Shown: positions 26,186 to 35,421 of the stretch, piece by piece | Numbering within the stretch: position 1 is the stretch's first letter | Layout of the letters: each line of letters starts with the position of its first letter | Assembly: GCA_963729195.1 (NCBI GenBank) | Contig: CAVSNF010000019.1 | Coordinates: 248,001-312,000 of the forward strand | Direction: 5' to 3' | Origin: CAVPTL01 sp963729195 | GTDB taxonomy: Bacteria; Actinomycetota; Thermoleophilia; Gaiellales; JAICJC01 | Length of the DNA stretch: 64,000 nucleotides | Notes under the pieces: generated by a model | What the model was told of the DNA's origin: nothing | Databases searched by the model: none | What the model saw: the letters and a program-made list of their open reading frames with translations, nothing else | Translations under genes and position numbers: made by a program

Positions 26186-27178
26186 ATGGTGGCTTTGTGG
26201 ATCGCACTGTTCCTTGTCAGCCTGGCGGTGGCTCTCGTGTCGAGCTTGCTGCTCGCGCGGATTCTCGATCGAGTTGGAAGCCGGCTGGGATGTACCGACG
26301 CCATCACCGGGGTGTTGACGGCGCTCGGCGCTGACTCTCCGGAGATCTCGACCGCCGCGGTGGCCGTGCTCACCCATCAGACAGATATCGGCGTCGGGGT
26401 CGTGCTGGGCTCGAACGTCTTCAACCTCGCGGGCCTGCTCGGCGTGAGCGCGCTGATCACCGGCGCGATTCGGGTCGGGCGAGGTGGAGCGCTGGTGGAA
26501 GGCATCCCCGCAATCCTGATCGCGGTGGTCGCGGTCGCGCTGATCGCCGTCCCGCTCAACGCGTGGCTCGCCCTCGCGCTGGTGGTGGCCATCGTCGTGC
26601 CCTACCTGTGGCTGAGTTCGATCGACCCCGCGAGCCTCGAGCGTGGGGCTCCGCGGTCAAAGCTGCGACACCGGCTGGCGCTGGCGGTGGCCGAGGAGGA
26701 GCGGGACGCCGCACCCGACCACCATGAGCCGCCCGCGCGCGCGATCGACCTGGCGCTGCTCGTCCCCGTACTCGGACTGGTGGTCGCAGCGAGTGTCGGG
26801 ATGGTCGAGGCGGCCCAGCACTTGGGAGATCGCTGGGGCATCTCGCCGGTGGTGTCGGGCACGCTGATCCTGGCGATGCTCACGAGCATCCCCAACTCGG
26901 TCGCTGCGATCCGGCTGAGCCTGCACGGCCGGGGAGCAGCGGTGGTTGCCGAGACGTTCAACTCCAACAGCGCGAACATCCTCGCCGGGCTCTGCCTACC
27001 CGCCGCGATCCTCGGCCTCGGAAGTGTCTCTCACGACGCCACCCTGACAGCGTGGTGGTTTCTGGTCATGACCATCGTCACCGTCGGTCTGCTGTGGCTT
27101 CGCGGCGGCCTTCACCGCTTCGGTGGCTGGGTGGTCATCCTCAGCTACGCGGCATTCGTGGTGTGGGTGCTTCGGTAA
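26186..27178 (+). CDS. Ca2+/cation antiporter (CaCA superfamily)
   Basis: A 330-residue protein with about ten membrane helices in two halves. The alpha repeats are visible as LTALGADSPEISTAAVAV with GVVLGSNVFNLAGLLG in the first half, and as LTSIPNSVAAIRLSLHGRGA with FNSNSANILAG in the second. These bind Ca2+ and Na+ in this superfamily. A charged loop (about residues 150-190) separates the halves. The ion specificity cannot be read with certainty. Confidence 0.85.
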   Translation: MVALWIALFLVSLAVALVSSLLLARILDRVGSRLGCTDAITGVLTALGADSPEISTAAVAVLTHQTDIGVGVVLGSNVFNLAGLLGVSALITGAIRVGRGGALVEGIPAILIAVVAVALIAVPLNAWLALALVVAIVVPYLWLSSIDPASLERGAPRSKLRHRLALAVAEEERDAAPDHHEPPARAIDLALLVPVLGLVVAASVGMVEAAQHLGDRWGISPVVSGTLILAMLTSIPNSVAAIRLSLHGRGAAVVAETFNSNSANILAGLCLPAAILGLGSVSHDATLTAWWFLVMTIVTVGLLWLRGGLHRFGGWVVILSYAAFVVWVLR

Positions 27179-27192
27179 ATCTGTGAGCGAAG

Positions 27193-28905
27193 TCAAGGCG
27201 TGGCGGTGGTGCCTCCGTGAGCCTCGACCGCTTCGCGGATGCGGTTGTAGATCGCCTCGCCGCCCACCAGCTCGATGATGCCCGATCGTTCCAGCTGCTC
27301 GCGGACGTTGTCGCTCACCTCGGCAAAGACGACCATCACGCCCTGGGTGTGGGCCTGGGTGATGACCTCCCGCAACGTCTCCATGCCCGTGTAGTCGATA
27401 TCGTCGATGCCCGCCGCGTCGATGCACAGCGTGACCAGCGGCGGCTCGGCAGGAGCCATGATCGCGTGTACATCCTGGGCCAATCGGTTCGCGTTCGCGT
27501 AGTAGAGACTCGCGTTGAAGCGATAGAGGATCAGCCCGGGAAAGAGCTGCGGCACCGGCCCGTGCTCGGGCACCGGTGCCCAGGCACGCTGACCGATCGA
27601 CGTCAGCACGCCGTTTCGTGGCTGGTAGCTGTGGCGCAGGTGGATGATCACCGAGAGCCCCATCGCCAGGATGATTCCCTGCTCCACACCCACGACCACG
27701 ACGACGGCCGCGGTGGCCGCGGCGACCCAGAACTCCTCGAGGCGAGCCCGGTAGATCCTGATCATCCCGCGGACGTCGACCAGCTCGATGCCGATCAGCA
27801 GCACCACCGATGCCAGAACCGCTTCGGGCATGTACTGCAGCGGCCCGGTCAGAAACACGAGCACGATCAGCACGATCACGCTGGTCACCAGTGCCGGGAT
27901 CTGACTCCGCCCGCCGGCGCTGTCCACGATCTGGGTCTTGGTGGGGCTGCCGTTGACGACGAACGCTCCGGAAAGGCCGGCGGCGAGATTGGCTGCGCCC
28001 AGGCCGACCAGATCGACGTTCTCGTCGAACGGCTCGCGGTATCGATTTGCGTAGGCACGCGAGGTCGCCGCACTCTGGGCGAGCACCACGATAAAGATCG
28101 AGACGGCTGTGATCATCAGGTCGCGGGTCTGGCTGAGGGTCACATCCGGCCAGCCGAAGGTCGGTAAACCACCCGGCACCGTGCCGACCACCGACACGCC
28201 GTCCGAGGCGAGGTCGAGCCAGTAGCTGACGACAATCGCGCCGACCACCGCGATCAGCGGACCCGGGATGCTGCGGCTGATCATGCGCGCGCCCAGGATC
28301 ACCACGATCACGCTGACAGATACCGCCAGGGTGGGGAGGTTGGTCTCGTCAATGTTCTGCAACGTCCCCCACAGCTTGTGCAGCGTCCCGCCGGTGCCGC
28401 CGGGGACACCCAGCACTCCGCTCACCTGGCCGCATGCCACCTGAATCCCGACTCCGGTGAGAAACCCGACCAGCACCGTGCGAGAGAGGAAGTTGGCCAG
28501 AAACCCGAGCCGCACGATCCGGGCCAGAATCAGGAACCCCGCGGCGAGCACCGCAAGCATTCCCGCCAGCGCCACATACTCGGCCGACCCCTCGACCGCC
28601 ATCCCCGCCAGTCCTGCTGCCAGAATGGCCGCGGTGGCCGAGTCGGCACCCACGACCAGGTGACGGGACGACCCCATGATCGCGAACACCGCGGTCGGGA
28701 TCAGGATCGTGTAGAGACCGGTAATCACCGGCATACCGGCGATCTTGGTGTAGCCCATCACCTCGGGAATCGCCAAGCACGCCAACGTAATCCCGGCCAC
28801 CACCTCGGTCGGGACGCGAGCCCGATCTACGGGCCGGATGCCCCTAAACAGCGGTACCGGATACACGTGTACTCCAACCCAAGAGGCCGTTGAGAAATCC
28901 AGCAT
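27193..28905 (-). CDS. SulP-family anion transporter with STAS domain
   Basis: A 570-residue SulP protein, which carries sulphate, bicarbonate or other anions. ITLACLAIPEVMGYTKIAGM is the first transmembrane motif. NLAAGLSGAFVVNGSPTKTQ is the conserved mid-helix block. The C-terminal 100 residues form a STAS domain with IDDIDYTGMETLREVI. I start at the ATG giving MLDFSTASW, since the sequence further upstream is unlike the family. It is divergent from a flavoprotein gene 119 bp away. Confidence 0.9.
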   Translation of the reverse strand: MLDFSTASWVGVHVYPVPLFRGIRPVDRARVPTEVVAGITLACLAIPEVMGYTKIAGMPVITGLYTILIPTAVFAIMGSSRHLVVGADSATAAILAAGLAGMAVEGSAEYVALAGMLAVLAAGFLILARIVRLGFLANFLSRTVLVGFLTGVGIQVACGQVSGVLGVPGGTGGTLHKLWGTLQNIDETNLPTLAVSVSVIVVILGARMISRSIPGPLIAVVGAIVVSYWLDLASDGVSVVGTVPGGLPTFGWPDVTLSQTRDLMITAVSIFIVVLAQSAATSRAYANRYREPFDENVDLVGLGAANLAAGLSGAFVVNGSPTKTQIVDSAGGRSQIPALVTSVIVLIVLVFLTGPLQYMPEAVLASVVLLIGIELVDVRGMIRIYRARLEEFWVAAATAAVVVVVGVEQGIILAMGLSVIIHLRHSYQPRNGVLTSIGQRAWAPVPEHGPVPQLFPGLILYRFNASLYYANANRLAQDVHAIMAPAEPPLVTLCIDAAGIDDIDYTGMETLREVITQAHTQGVMVVFAEVSDNVREQLERSGIIELVGGEAIYNRIREAVEAHGGTTATP

Positions 28906-28973
28906 ACGGATTCCGGCGGCCGGCGGGTTGTGGTCGGCTGGGGATGTGCGATGCGGGTATCCCGACACTGCGA

Positions 28974-28992
28974 TCGGGGAATTCACCGATGG
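28974..28992. promoter_or_regulatory. TCGGGGAATTCACCGATGG motif upstream of the flavoprotein
   Basis: This 19-bp stretch lies 33-51 bp upstream of the oxidoreductase start in the divergent SulP region. A very similar block, CGGGGAATTACCGAT, stands at 31580, and looser matches are upstream of other stress genes. It may be a regulator box. Confidence 0.4.
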
Positions 28993-29024
28993 CGTGCAAC
29001 TGCGGCGGTGCGAGCCTTTCAACC

Positions 29025-30221
29025 ATGCAGGCAAACAACAGCTCGCTGCGGCCGCTGAAGGTGGTCATCGCCGGGGGCGGAGTGGCCGCGCTGGAAACAG
29101 CGCTCGCTCTGCGCGATCTCGCAGAAGGCCTGGTGGACGTGACCGTGGTCGCGTCCACCGATCGGTTTACGTTCGCGCCGGCGTCGGTGGGAGTGCCGTT
29201 CGGCAAGGCGTCGATCCGTCGGTTCGACCTCTTTCGCATCGCCAATGATCTCGGCGTGCGGCTCGTGGTGGGCCGCCTGGCATCGGTGGATGCCGAAAAC
29301 CGGCGCGTAATTCTCGAGGACGGCGACGTGCTGGAATATCAGGCGCTGGTGATCGCCTGCGGGGCAGAAGCGCGCGAAGCCGTTCCGGGCGCAACCACGT
29401 TCCGCGGCCCCGGCGACATCGATCGGATGAGCAGCGTGCTTGCCGACGTTCGCGAAGGGCGCGCATCACGGCTGATGTTCGCCCTGCCGGCGAGCCTCGG
29501 CTGGGCACTGCCGCTGTACGAGCTGTGCCTCCTCACCGGTCAGTATCTCGCCGAGAAGGGCGGGATCTACCGCTATCCCAACGGCAACATGCGCCGCGAA
29601 TTCGTCGAGATCGGCGTGGTTACGCCAGAGGCGACGCCGCTGGAAGCGTTCGGAGGCGAGGCCGGCCGCACCATCGCGGCGATGATGGCCGACCGCGGCA
29701 TCGTCTTTCACCCTCGGCGCACACCCGTGCGGTTCCACGAAGGTCAGCTCGAGGTGCTGCCCGGCGATGCCATCCGGGCCGATCGGGTGGTGGCGATGCC
29801 CCAGCTCGGAGGCATCGGGATTCCCGGTGTTCCGGTGGACGGCAACCGCCTGATCCGCACCGACACCCACGGCCGGGTGGAGGGACTGGACGATGTCTAC
29901 GCCGCCGGAGACACCACGGCGTTTCCGATCAAGCAGGGCGGCATCGCCGCACAGCAGGCGGTGGCCGCCGCCCAGACGATCGCAGCCACCGCCGGGGCAA
30001 ACATCACCCCTGAGCCGTTTCAGCCGGTGCTGCGGGGCCTGCTAATGACCGGCTCGGATGCGCGCTATCTGAGAACTGAGGTGCAGGGCGGTCGGGGTCC
30101 AACGTCGACGGTCGCCGAGCAGCCGCTGTGGTGGCCGCCGGGGAAGCTTGCAGCCCGCTACCTGGGGCCGTACCTGGCAGAACTCGACTCTGATCTCACT
30201 CAGAGGTTGGAACAGTCGTGA
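29025..30221 (+). CDS. FAD-dependent oxidoreductase (NDH-2 / SQR-like)
   Basis: A 398-residue flavoprotein of the type II NADH dehydrogenase / sulphide:quinone reductase group. The FAD motif is VVIAGGGVAALETALAL. DVYAAGDTTAFPIKQGGIAA is the conserved C-terminal FAD site. Only two cysteines are visible, so a classical three-Cys sulphide:quinone reductase is unlikely. It overlaps a di-haem cytochrome c gene by GTGA, so it probably passes electrons from a soluble donor to that cytochrome. The donor is unknown. Confidence 0.75.
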   Translation: MQANNSSLRPLKVVIAGGGVAALETALALRDLAEGLVDVTVVASTDRFTFAPASVGVPFGKASIRRFDLFRIANDLGVRLVVGRLASVDAENRRVILEDGDVLEYQALVIACGAEAREAVPGATTFRGPGDIDRMSSVLADVREGRASRLMFALPASLGWALPLYELCLLTGQYLAEKGGIYRYPNGNMRREFVEIGVVTPEATPLEAFGGEAGRTIAAMMADRGIVFHPRRTPVRFHEGQLEVLPGDAIRADRVVAMPQLGGIGIPGVPVDGNRLIRTDTHGRVEGLDDVYAAGDTTAFPIKQGGIAAQQAVAAAQTIAATAGANITPEPFQPVLRGLLMTGSDARYLRTEVQGGRGPTSTVAEQPLWWPPGKLAARYLGPYLAELDSDLTQRLEQS

Positions 30222-31000
30222 GCGATTCGTCTCCCGATCCGGATCCCGATCGAGTCTCGGTGGGGGGCGTGGTGGTTGCCTGTCTTGCCGTCAGCTTCGT
30301 CATGTTCGCGGTCGCTTTGGCAGCCTGGTACGCAGGTGAGTCGCACGCGACGCCGACGGCGGCTGCGACCCGACCGGCGACCACGTACCCGGCCGTCAGC
30401 CCGCTGGTGGCCGCCGGTGCGCATGACTTCTCGCGCTTCGCCTGCGGCCAGTGTCACGGCTTCCGGGGCCAGGGAGGCGTCTCTCCCGACGTGCCGGCAC
30501 TTGCGGCGCTCGGCCCCACACTGAGCGAGGCGACGTTGGAGCAGGTCATCGAGCACGGCGCCGGCGTCTCGTCCGACCCCACCAAGCCGTTCATGCCGGT
30601 GTGGCACGGCATCGTCTCGAAGACCCAGATCCACGAGCTCGCTGCCTATCTGCACGCCGGCCTTCCGCCCGTTCAGCATGCCACCCCGCCGCCGGTGCCG
30701 GCGGGCCAGGGCGATGCGGTCGCAGGGTCTGTCCTGTACGTCAAGTTCGGGTGCGTCAACTGCCACGGCCCCAACGGGTTGGGCGGTGTGCCCAATCCGG
30801 ACTCGCCAGACACCACAATTCCTTCTCTGGCGACGGCCGACTTCCGTGGCGAGTTCAACACCGCTCAGAAGATTCGCGACATGATTGTGTCCGGAAGCGT
30901 GATTGGGCGTGCGCCGATCGTGAGCATGCCCCACTGGGGCGGGATCCTCACGCCGACGGAGATCCGGCAGCTGATCGCCTACCTGCAGACGCTCAAGTAG
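30218..31000 (+). CDS. membrane-anchored di-haem cytochrome c
   Basis: The protein starts with a short cytoplasmic part and one anchor helix (VVVACLAVSFVMFAVALAAW). Two cytochrome c domains follow, with haem sites CGQCH at residues 76-80 and CVNCH at 179-183. The likely axial methionines are in PFMPVWHGI and VSMPHWGG. It faces the outside of the cell membrane. Coupling to the upstream flavoprotein makes a two-component oxidoreductase that may feed a terminal oxidase. Confidence 0.9.
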   Translation: MSDSSPDPDPDRVSVGGVVVACLAVSFVMFAVALAAWYAGESHATPTAAATRPATTYPAVSPLVAAGAHDFSRFACGQCHGFRGQGGVSPDVPALAALGPTLSEATLEQVIEHGAGVSSDPTKPFMPVWHGIVSKTQIHELAAYLHAGLPPVQHATPPPVPAGQGDAVAGSVLYVKFGCVNCHGPNGLGGVPNPDSPDTTIPSLATADFRGEFNTAQKIRDMIVSGSVIGRAPIVSMPHWGGILTPTEIRQLIAYLQTLK

Positions 31001-31451
31001 GGCTTCCGGCGATCTCGCGTGTGCCCGGCGCGCCGGTGAGCACCGGACATGGGGCATACCGAAGAACGCCGGTCACGACGCTGCCGTGGATCATGCTCTT
31101 GAGCGCGCTCCAGCCATGGGCGCCGATCACGATCATGCGCACATTCCGATGTCGTGCAGTCGCGCAGATTTCGCTGACCGGCTCGCCCAGCAGAAGGCAA
31201 CTCTCGGCATCGACGCCGAGCTTCGAAGCGTGGGCCAGAGCGGCGGTGAGCACGTCCTCGGCGGCTCCCCGGTCGGCGTCGACGTACTCCTGGTCGATGT
31301 AGCCGAACGGTGCTCCGACTCCACCTCGGATCATGTCCCACACCGAGACGAGCAGCACATCGTCGCCAGCCGCCTTTGCGATCTCGAGCCCCAGGTCCAT
31401 GGCGGACTCCGCAGCTTGGGAGCCGTCGGTTGCGATCATAATTGTGGCCAT
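30993..31451 (-). CDS. universal stress protein UspA family
   Basis: A 152-residue single-domain Usp. The ATP-binding elements are MIATDGSQAAESAMDLGLEI at the N terminus and VIGAHGWSALKSMIHGSVV near the C terminus (G-x2-G-x9-GS). AGGA lies well placed before the ATG at 31451. It overlaps the cytochrome gene end to end by 8 bases. A perfect 39-bp palindrome lies 18 bp upstream of its start. Confidence 0.92.
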   Translation of the reverse strand: MATIMIATDGSQAAESAMDLGLEIAKAAGDDVLLVSVWDMIRGGVGAPFGYIDQEYVDADRGAAEDVLTAALAHASKLGVDAESCLLLGEPVSEICATARHRNVRMIVIGAHGWSALKSMIHGSVVTGVLRYAPCPVLTGAPGTREIAGSPT

Positions 31452-31468
31452 GCGGGTCCTCCGTTGTC

Positions 31469-31507
31469 GGTGGTGAATAACGGTGCCAGGCACCGTTATT
31501 CACCACC
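31469..31507. repeat. perfect 39-bp palindrome upstream of uspA
   Basis: GGTGGTGAATAACGGTGCC (31469-31487), one A, then its exact reverse complement to 31507. The arms are 19 bp with no mismatch, so it would form a strong cruciform or hairpin. It starts 18 bp before the uspA ATG, inside the expected leader. It may be a dispersed palindromic repeat, an operator or a hairpin. I found no second full copy in the window. Confidence 0.8.
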
Positions 31508-31579
31508 TCGGTTGGTGCCGGCTTTCAGCGTACGGCGTGTCTGTGCGCTGAACGTCGGGAGATTGCCGGTAGGTGACTG

Positions 31580-31596
31580 CGGGGAATTACCGATCG
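31580..31596. promoter_or_regulatory. CGGGGAATTACCGATCG motif, possible stress-regulator box
   Basis: It lies between the divergent uspA and a small gene at 31662 and resembles the block at 28974. It is one of several (G/T)CGGGG/A-rich elements in front of stress genes. Confidence 0.4.
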
Positions 31597-31661
31597 CCGG
31601 GGCGCAGGTTGGGTGATCTCACGCATGCCGCGCTGAGGGCGCCGCGGCATCATCCGAACGC

Positions 31662-31937
31662 ATGAAGACCGCCGATGATCTGCTGCAGTTCCTGGACGAG
31701 CGGACACAGGAGTCCGACGGTGACGGGTCGGCCGTCAGCTGGAACCTCAGAGTCGGCTTGCTCCGCTGGGACGAGGATCCTGGCCGAGGCGTGGCAGGAG
31801 CCTGGGTGCTGACGGTGGGCGCCCATGACCGGGTGCTTCACGGCGTGTCCCGCGCAGACCGGGCCGAGGCGCTGGAGCGATCTCGCCGGTTCGTGGCCGA
31901 GTACATGAGCAGCGTTGCCCACCACTACGTCGACTGA
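31662..31937 (+). CDS. small hypothetical protein
   Basis: A 91-residue acidic soluble protein (MKTADDLLQFLDERTQES...). The pattern of strands then a long C-terminal helix (SRADRAEALERSRRFVAEYM) looks like a real protein. There is no obvious Shine-Dalgarno sequence and I do not recognise the family. It is close to the GH5 gene but probably independent. Confidence 0.5.
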   Translation: MKTADDLLQFLDERTQESDGDGSAVSWNLRVGLLRWDEDPGRGVAGAWVLTVGAHDRVLHGVSRADRAEALERSRRFVAEYMSSVAHHYVD

Positions 31938-31948
31938 GCTGGGTTGTC

Positions 31949-33046
31949 GTGATCTGCTCAAGCGGTGTTCGCGCAGCCCTGCACATGGTCGCAATCGCGA
32001 CCTCGATGATGGCCTTGGCGGTGGGCGCGACTCGTGTTGATGCCCAGGCCGCTGTGCGACCGGCGATCACGACCCGCGGTGGTCAGTTCGTGAAGGCGGA
32101 TGGGGCGCGTGTGATCCTGCGAGGCGTCAATCTCAACTACCACTCAAAGTACCGAACTCTCGTGACTCAGCTCGGCGCCAACTTCGTGAGAGTTCGTGTG
32201 CTCTGGAATGACGTGGAGCCCGCCCGCGGCCTGTTCGATCAGGCGGAACTGGCGCAGCTCGAGAACCTGGTTCAGTGGCTCAACGCCAACCAGATCGCGG
32301 TCGAGCTCGACTTGAGGGGTGTGCCGACCCCGGAGTGGTTCGGATCGCCCGTGGGCTTCTGGAATGCGAACATGCACGCCTCACAGGTCGCGTACTGGGG
32401 TTTCGTGCGCAAGATCGTCGACCGCTACCGGCGATACCGGTACGTCATCGGTTACGGGATCTACAACGAGCCGCATCCGTTCTCCCCGTCCGCGGGGTCA
32501 CACGCACTCGATCAGACGATTCTGCGCTGGCAGGCGGGCATCCGCAACCGGATCCTGGGCCTTGACCCATACCGGGTCGTGTTCTTCAGCGTGCGAGGCG
32601 GCAACTACGGGATCAAGTATGCGAACTTCAGGGAGGCCGGCTTCCGCCTTGGGCATACGGTGTTGGATTGGCACAGCTTCTACAACGGTTGCTGCGGATC
32701 CGGATTCGACGAGCAGAACGACAACTGGATCCCCAGCTGGTCGCTCACCCACAACCAGCGCAGCCACAACTACGCCGGCACACGCCAGAACCAGTGGCTG
32801 AACCTGTCGATCCCCTGGAAGCGCACCCACGCCCTGCGGATACCGATGATCGTGGGTGAGTGGGGCATTCAGAACGTCGATGTCGGCAGAGCGGCCTACA
32901 ACAGCCAGATGTCACGGATCTTCGCCACGCATCAGATCAGCTGGGCGCGGTGGGCGCTCGACTCCAACCGCATGGGGTTGATCCGCCACGGCGCGCTCAA
33001 TGAACAGGGGACGTGGCTCACCGGGGTGATGGCGGCGCCCGGTTAG
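31949..33046 (+). CDS. secreted glycoside hydrolase family 5 (cellulase-like)
   Basis: A 365-residue protein with an N-terminal signal peptide (VAIATSMMALAVGATRVDA, cleavage near AQA). The clan GH-A barrel has GVNLNYHSKY and VRVRVLWNDVEP at the start. The acid/base Glu is in YNEPH (about residue 174) and the nucleophile Glu in GEWG (about 304). It hydrolyses a beta-glucan or related glycoside outside the cell. The in-frame start is GTG; an ATG 12 codons later would still leave a signal peptide. It has no carbohydrate-binding module. Confidence 0.85.
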   Translation: MICSSGVRAALHMVAIATSMMALAVGATRVDAQAAVRPAITTRGGQFVKADGARVILRGVNLNYHSKYRTLVTQLGANFVRVRVLWNDVEPARGLFDQAELAQLENLVQWLNANQIAVELDLRGVPTPEWFGSPVGFWNANMHASQVAYWGFVRKIVDRYRRYRYVIGYGIYNEPHPFSPSAGSHALDQTILRWQAGIRNRILGLDPYRVVFFSVRGGNYGIKYANFREAGFRLGHTVLDWHSFYNGCCGSGFDEQNDNWIPSWSLTHNQRSHNYAGTRQNQWLNLSIPWKRTHALRIPMIVGEWGIQNVDVGRAAYNSQMSRIFATHQISWARWALDSNRMGLIRHGALNEQGTWLTGVMAAPG

Positions 33047-33060
33047 ATCGCGTCGCCAGG

Positions 33061-34237
33061 CTAGACCACGTCTCCCATCGCCAGCGCACGGGCGACGTCG
33101 GTGAGCGACAGGATTCCGACCAGCTCGCCCTGCTCGAACACCAAGCCGCGGCCGACAGGTGTGGTCATCAGCTTGTCGGCCGCCTCGATTGCCGGCGTCG
33201 AGCCGGCGAACACCGGTACCCGGCCGGCCGGAATCATCGTCTGCCTGACCGTTCGCAGCCCCCAGTCGGCAGGGGGGTTATCGACGAACGCTCGCAGCGG
33301 AAACAACCCCACGACCACACCGTCGTCGACGACCGGATAGGAGGTGTGTCGCGAGCTTCCGTGCAGCTGTGCGGCGACCACCGCGAGCGACGACGACGCG
33401 TCCACAGAGATCGGATCGAGGGTCATCAGCCGTCCCACATCGAGCTTGCCCAGCGCGTCCTGGGTGGTGACGTGGCGCTCCTCAGCCCGTCCCGCTTCGA
33501 GCACGAACCAGCCGATCACCGCGAGCCACAGCCCCGTGACCGCTCCTCCGAGCACCTCGAAGACGCCCACACCGATGAGAACTGCGGCGAGCACCGTACC
33601 CACCCGAGCCGCCCGTCGGGTGGCCGCACGAAAGATCGCCCGATCGTGCCCACAGCGCCGCCCGCAACACCCTCCCGCCGTCGAGTGGCAGGGCCGGCAA
33701 CAGATTGAACACCAGCAGGGCCACGTTGATGTATCCGAGCCAGAAGAGCACTGACTCGACCGCACCGGCCTGGGGCCATATCGCGGCGCCGAGCAAGCAC
33801 GCCGAGCCGATCGCGAGCGTCACCACCGGGCCGGCCACCGCGATTCGAAACTCGGCTCCCGCCGATGGGATGTCCCCGGCGATCTTGGCGACTCCGCCAA
33901 ACAGCCACAATGTGATGCCCTCGATCCGCACCCCTTCCTGACGGGCCTGGTATGCATGTCCAAGCTCGTGCAGGATCAATGACCCAAAGAACGCGATGGC
34001 TGCTACCACGCCCATGGCGCAGTAGATGAACCACGATCGGCCGGGTGCGTCCCGGGGGAACTGGACGCCTGCGAGCGACCACACGATCAGGGCGAAGATC
34101 GCAATCCACGTCCAGTTGATGCCGATCTCAACGCCACCGACCCGTCCAAGCGTGACGGTCGACGCGAACAGTCCTCCCGACCCTTTTTCGCGTCCTCGGC
34201 GAGGGGCTGCGGCACCCGTATCAACCGGCGCGCTCAC
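33061..34237 (-). CDS. site-2 protease family membrane metalloprotease with CBS domains (frameshifted)
   Basis: An M50B protease that cleaves membrane-embedded regulators. SLILHELGHAYQARQEG holds the zinc motif HELGH at residues 90-94, and NLLPALPLDGGRVLRAALWA holds the second motif (LDGG). The frame changes near 33650. The rest then reads VGTVLAAVLIGVGVFEVLGG and two CBS domains (LMTLDPISVDASSSLAVVAA; GILSLTDVARALAMG), which usually bind adenosine nucleotides. This layout matches Rip3-type proteases, which are found in dormancy regulons of mycobacteria. Confidence 0.85.
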
Positions 34238-34242
34238 GCCAC

Positions 34243-34461
34243 TCAGACTGGTTTGTGGCTCGGAAAGTGCTCGATGCTCGCATCCGAACCTGGATAGAGG
34301 ATGCTCTCGTGACCATCCGACTCCCAGCGCACACGATACGGGCCATTCTGTCCGAGCACCTCGAGGATCTCGGCGTCAAGCGGAGGAGTTCCCTGGTGAT
34401 GAGCGTGGACAACGAGCCGGTCTCCGGCTTTCACGGACGGCGCTGAACTTTCGGTGGGCAT
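34243..34461 (-). CDS. DUF1918-family small protein
   Basis: A 72-residue protein with the DUF1918 pattern: VKAGDRLVVHAHHQGTPPLD, then AEILEVLGQNGPYRVRW and SILYPGSDA. AGGA stands 6 bases before the ATG. These small SH3-like barrels are common near stress genes in actinobacteria. No activity is known. The start of the protease is 5 bases downstream. Confidence 0.85.
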   Translation of the reverse strand: MPTESSAPSVKAGDRLVVHAHHQGTPPLDAEILEVLGQNGPYRVRWESDGHESILYPGSDASIEHFPSHKPV

Positions 34462-34550
34462 CTCTTCCTCCTCGTGGAACTCGATGATCCACATCCTCAC
34501 CCGGGTGGGTCTCGCCGGCATCGGTGCGGGACCGGATCGTGCATACGAGG

Positions 34551-34570
34551 TTCGCGGGAAACTACTCAGG
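34551..34570. promoter_or_regulatory. CGCGGGAAACTAC motif between divergent genes
   Basis: CGCGGGAAACTAC here recurs exactly in the divergent region at 44513. Both regions also carry GGGACCGG close by (34529 and 44561). Shared blocks in two divergent promoters of the stress island suggest a common regulator. Confidence 0.45.
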
Positions 34571-34647
34571 GCCGGCCACGGGATCGCGGAGTCAGAGTCG
34601 GTGCCCGCGCCGATTGCTGCCGGGTGGATCCGAGAGAGACTCTGGTA

Positions 34648-35421
34648 GTGGCAAGAACCGCGGACATTGCACGGGTGAGCGTCGCCGTCAGAGGCGAGCA
34701 ACTGGGCGCGTTCAAGGCGTTCGTTTTCGATCTCGACGGCGTGGTGACCGACACCACCGGACTCCACAAGCGCGCATGGCAGACGATCTTCGACCGCCAT
34801 GCGGTGAGGTTTGACCCCGAAATCGACTATCCCAAGCATCTCGACGGTCGGCCGCGGTTCGACGCCACCAGAGACGTACTGACTGCACGTGGCATCTCGC
34901 TGCCCTTTGGCGAGCCGACCGACTCGCCCGGAACAGCGACCGTATGCGCGCTCGCGAACGCCAAGAACCGGGAATTTCTCCGGCTCGTGGGTATCGAGGG
35001 TGTGCAGCCGTATCCCTCCACCGTCGGACTGCTGCGCGAACTCCGCAGCGCCGGTATCCCGACCGCGCTGGTGTCGTCGAGCATGGACTGCGACACGGTC
35101 ACTCACGCTGCCGGGGTCGCCGATGCGTTTGACGTTCGGCTGAGTGGCGTCGAGATCCGGGCGCTCGGTCTGCCGGGGAAACCGCACCCGGGCGGCTTTC
35201 TCGAGGCGGCTCGCCGGCTCGGGGTGGAACCGATCGACGCTGTGGTGGTGGAGGACGCACAGGCCGGAGTCGAAGCGGCACGACGCGGTGGGTTCGGGCT
35301 GGTCGTTGGCATCGATCGCAAGGCAACCGGCGATCGGCTGGGTCGCTTCGCCGACGTGCTGATCCGCGATGCGAAGGAGCTTATGATCTCGACAACCACC
35401 CAGGAGCTGACCCCAGAATGA
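34648..35421 (+). CDS. HAD-family beta-phosphoglucomutase-like phosphatase
   Basis: A 257-residue HAD hydrolase starting at GTG (GAGAG is 8 bases upstream). The catalytic motif FVFDLDGVVTDTTGLH is at residues 25-40. TALVSSSMD is motif II. LPGKPHPGGFLEAARRLGVEP and VVVEDAQAGVEAARRGGFG are motifs III and IV. The substrate is a phosphosugar by family analogy. ATGA overlap with a UspA gene shows an operon. Confidence 0.9.
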   Translation: MARTADIARVSVAVRGEQLGAFKAFVFDLDGVVTDTTGLHKRAWQTIFDRHAVRFDPEIDYPKHLDGRPRFDATRDVLTARGISLPFGEPTDSPGTATVCALANAKNREFLRLVGIEGVQPYPSTVGLLRELRSAGIPTALVSSSMDCDTVTHAAGVADAFDVRLSGVEIRALGLPGKPHPGGFLEAARRLGVEPIDAVVVEDAQAGVEAARRGGFGLVVGIDRKATGDRLGRFADVLIRDAKELMISTTTQELTPE

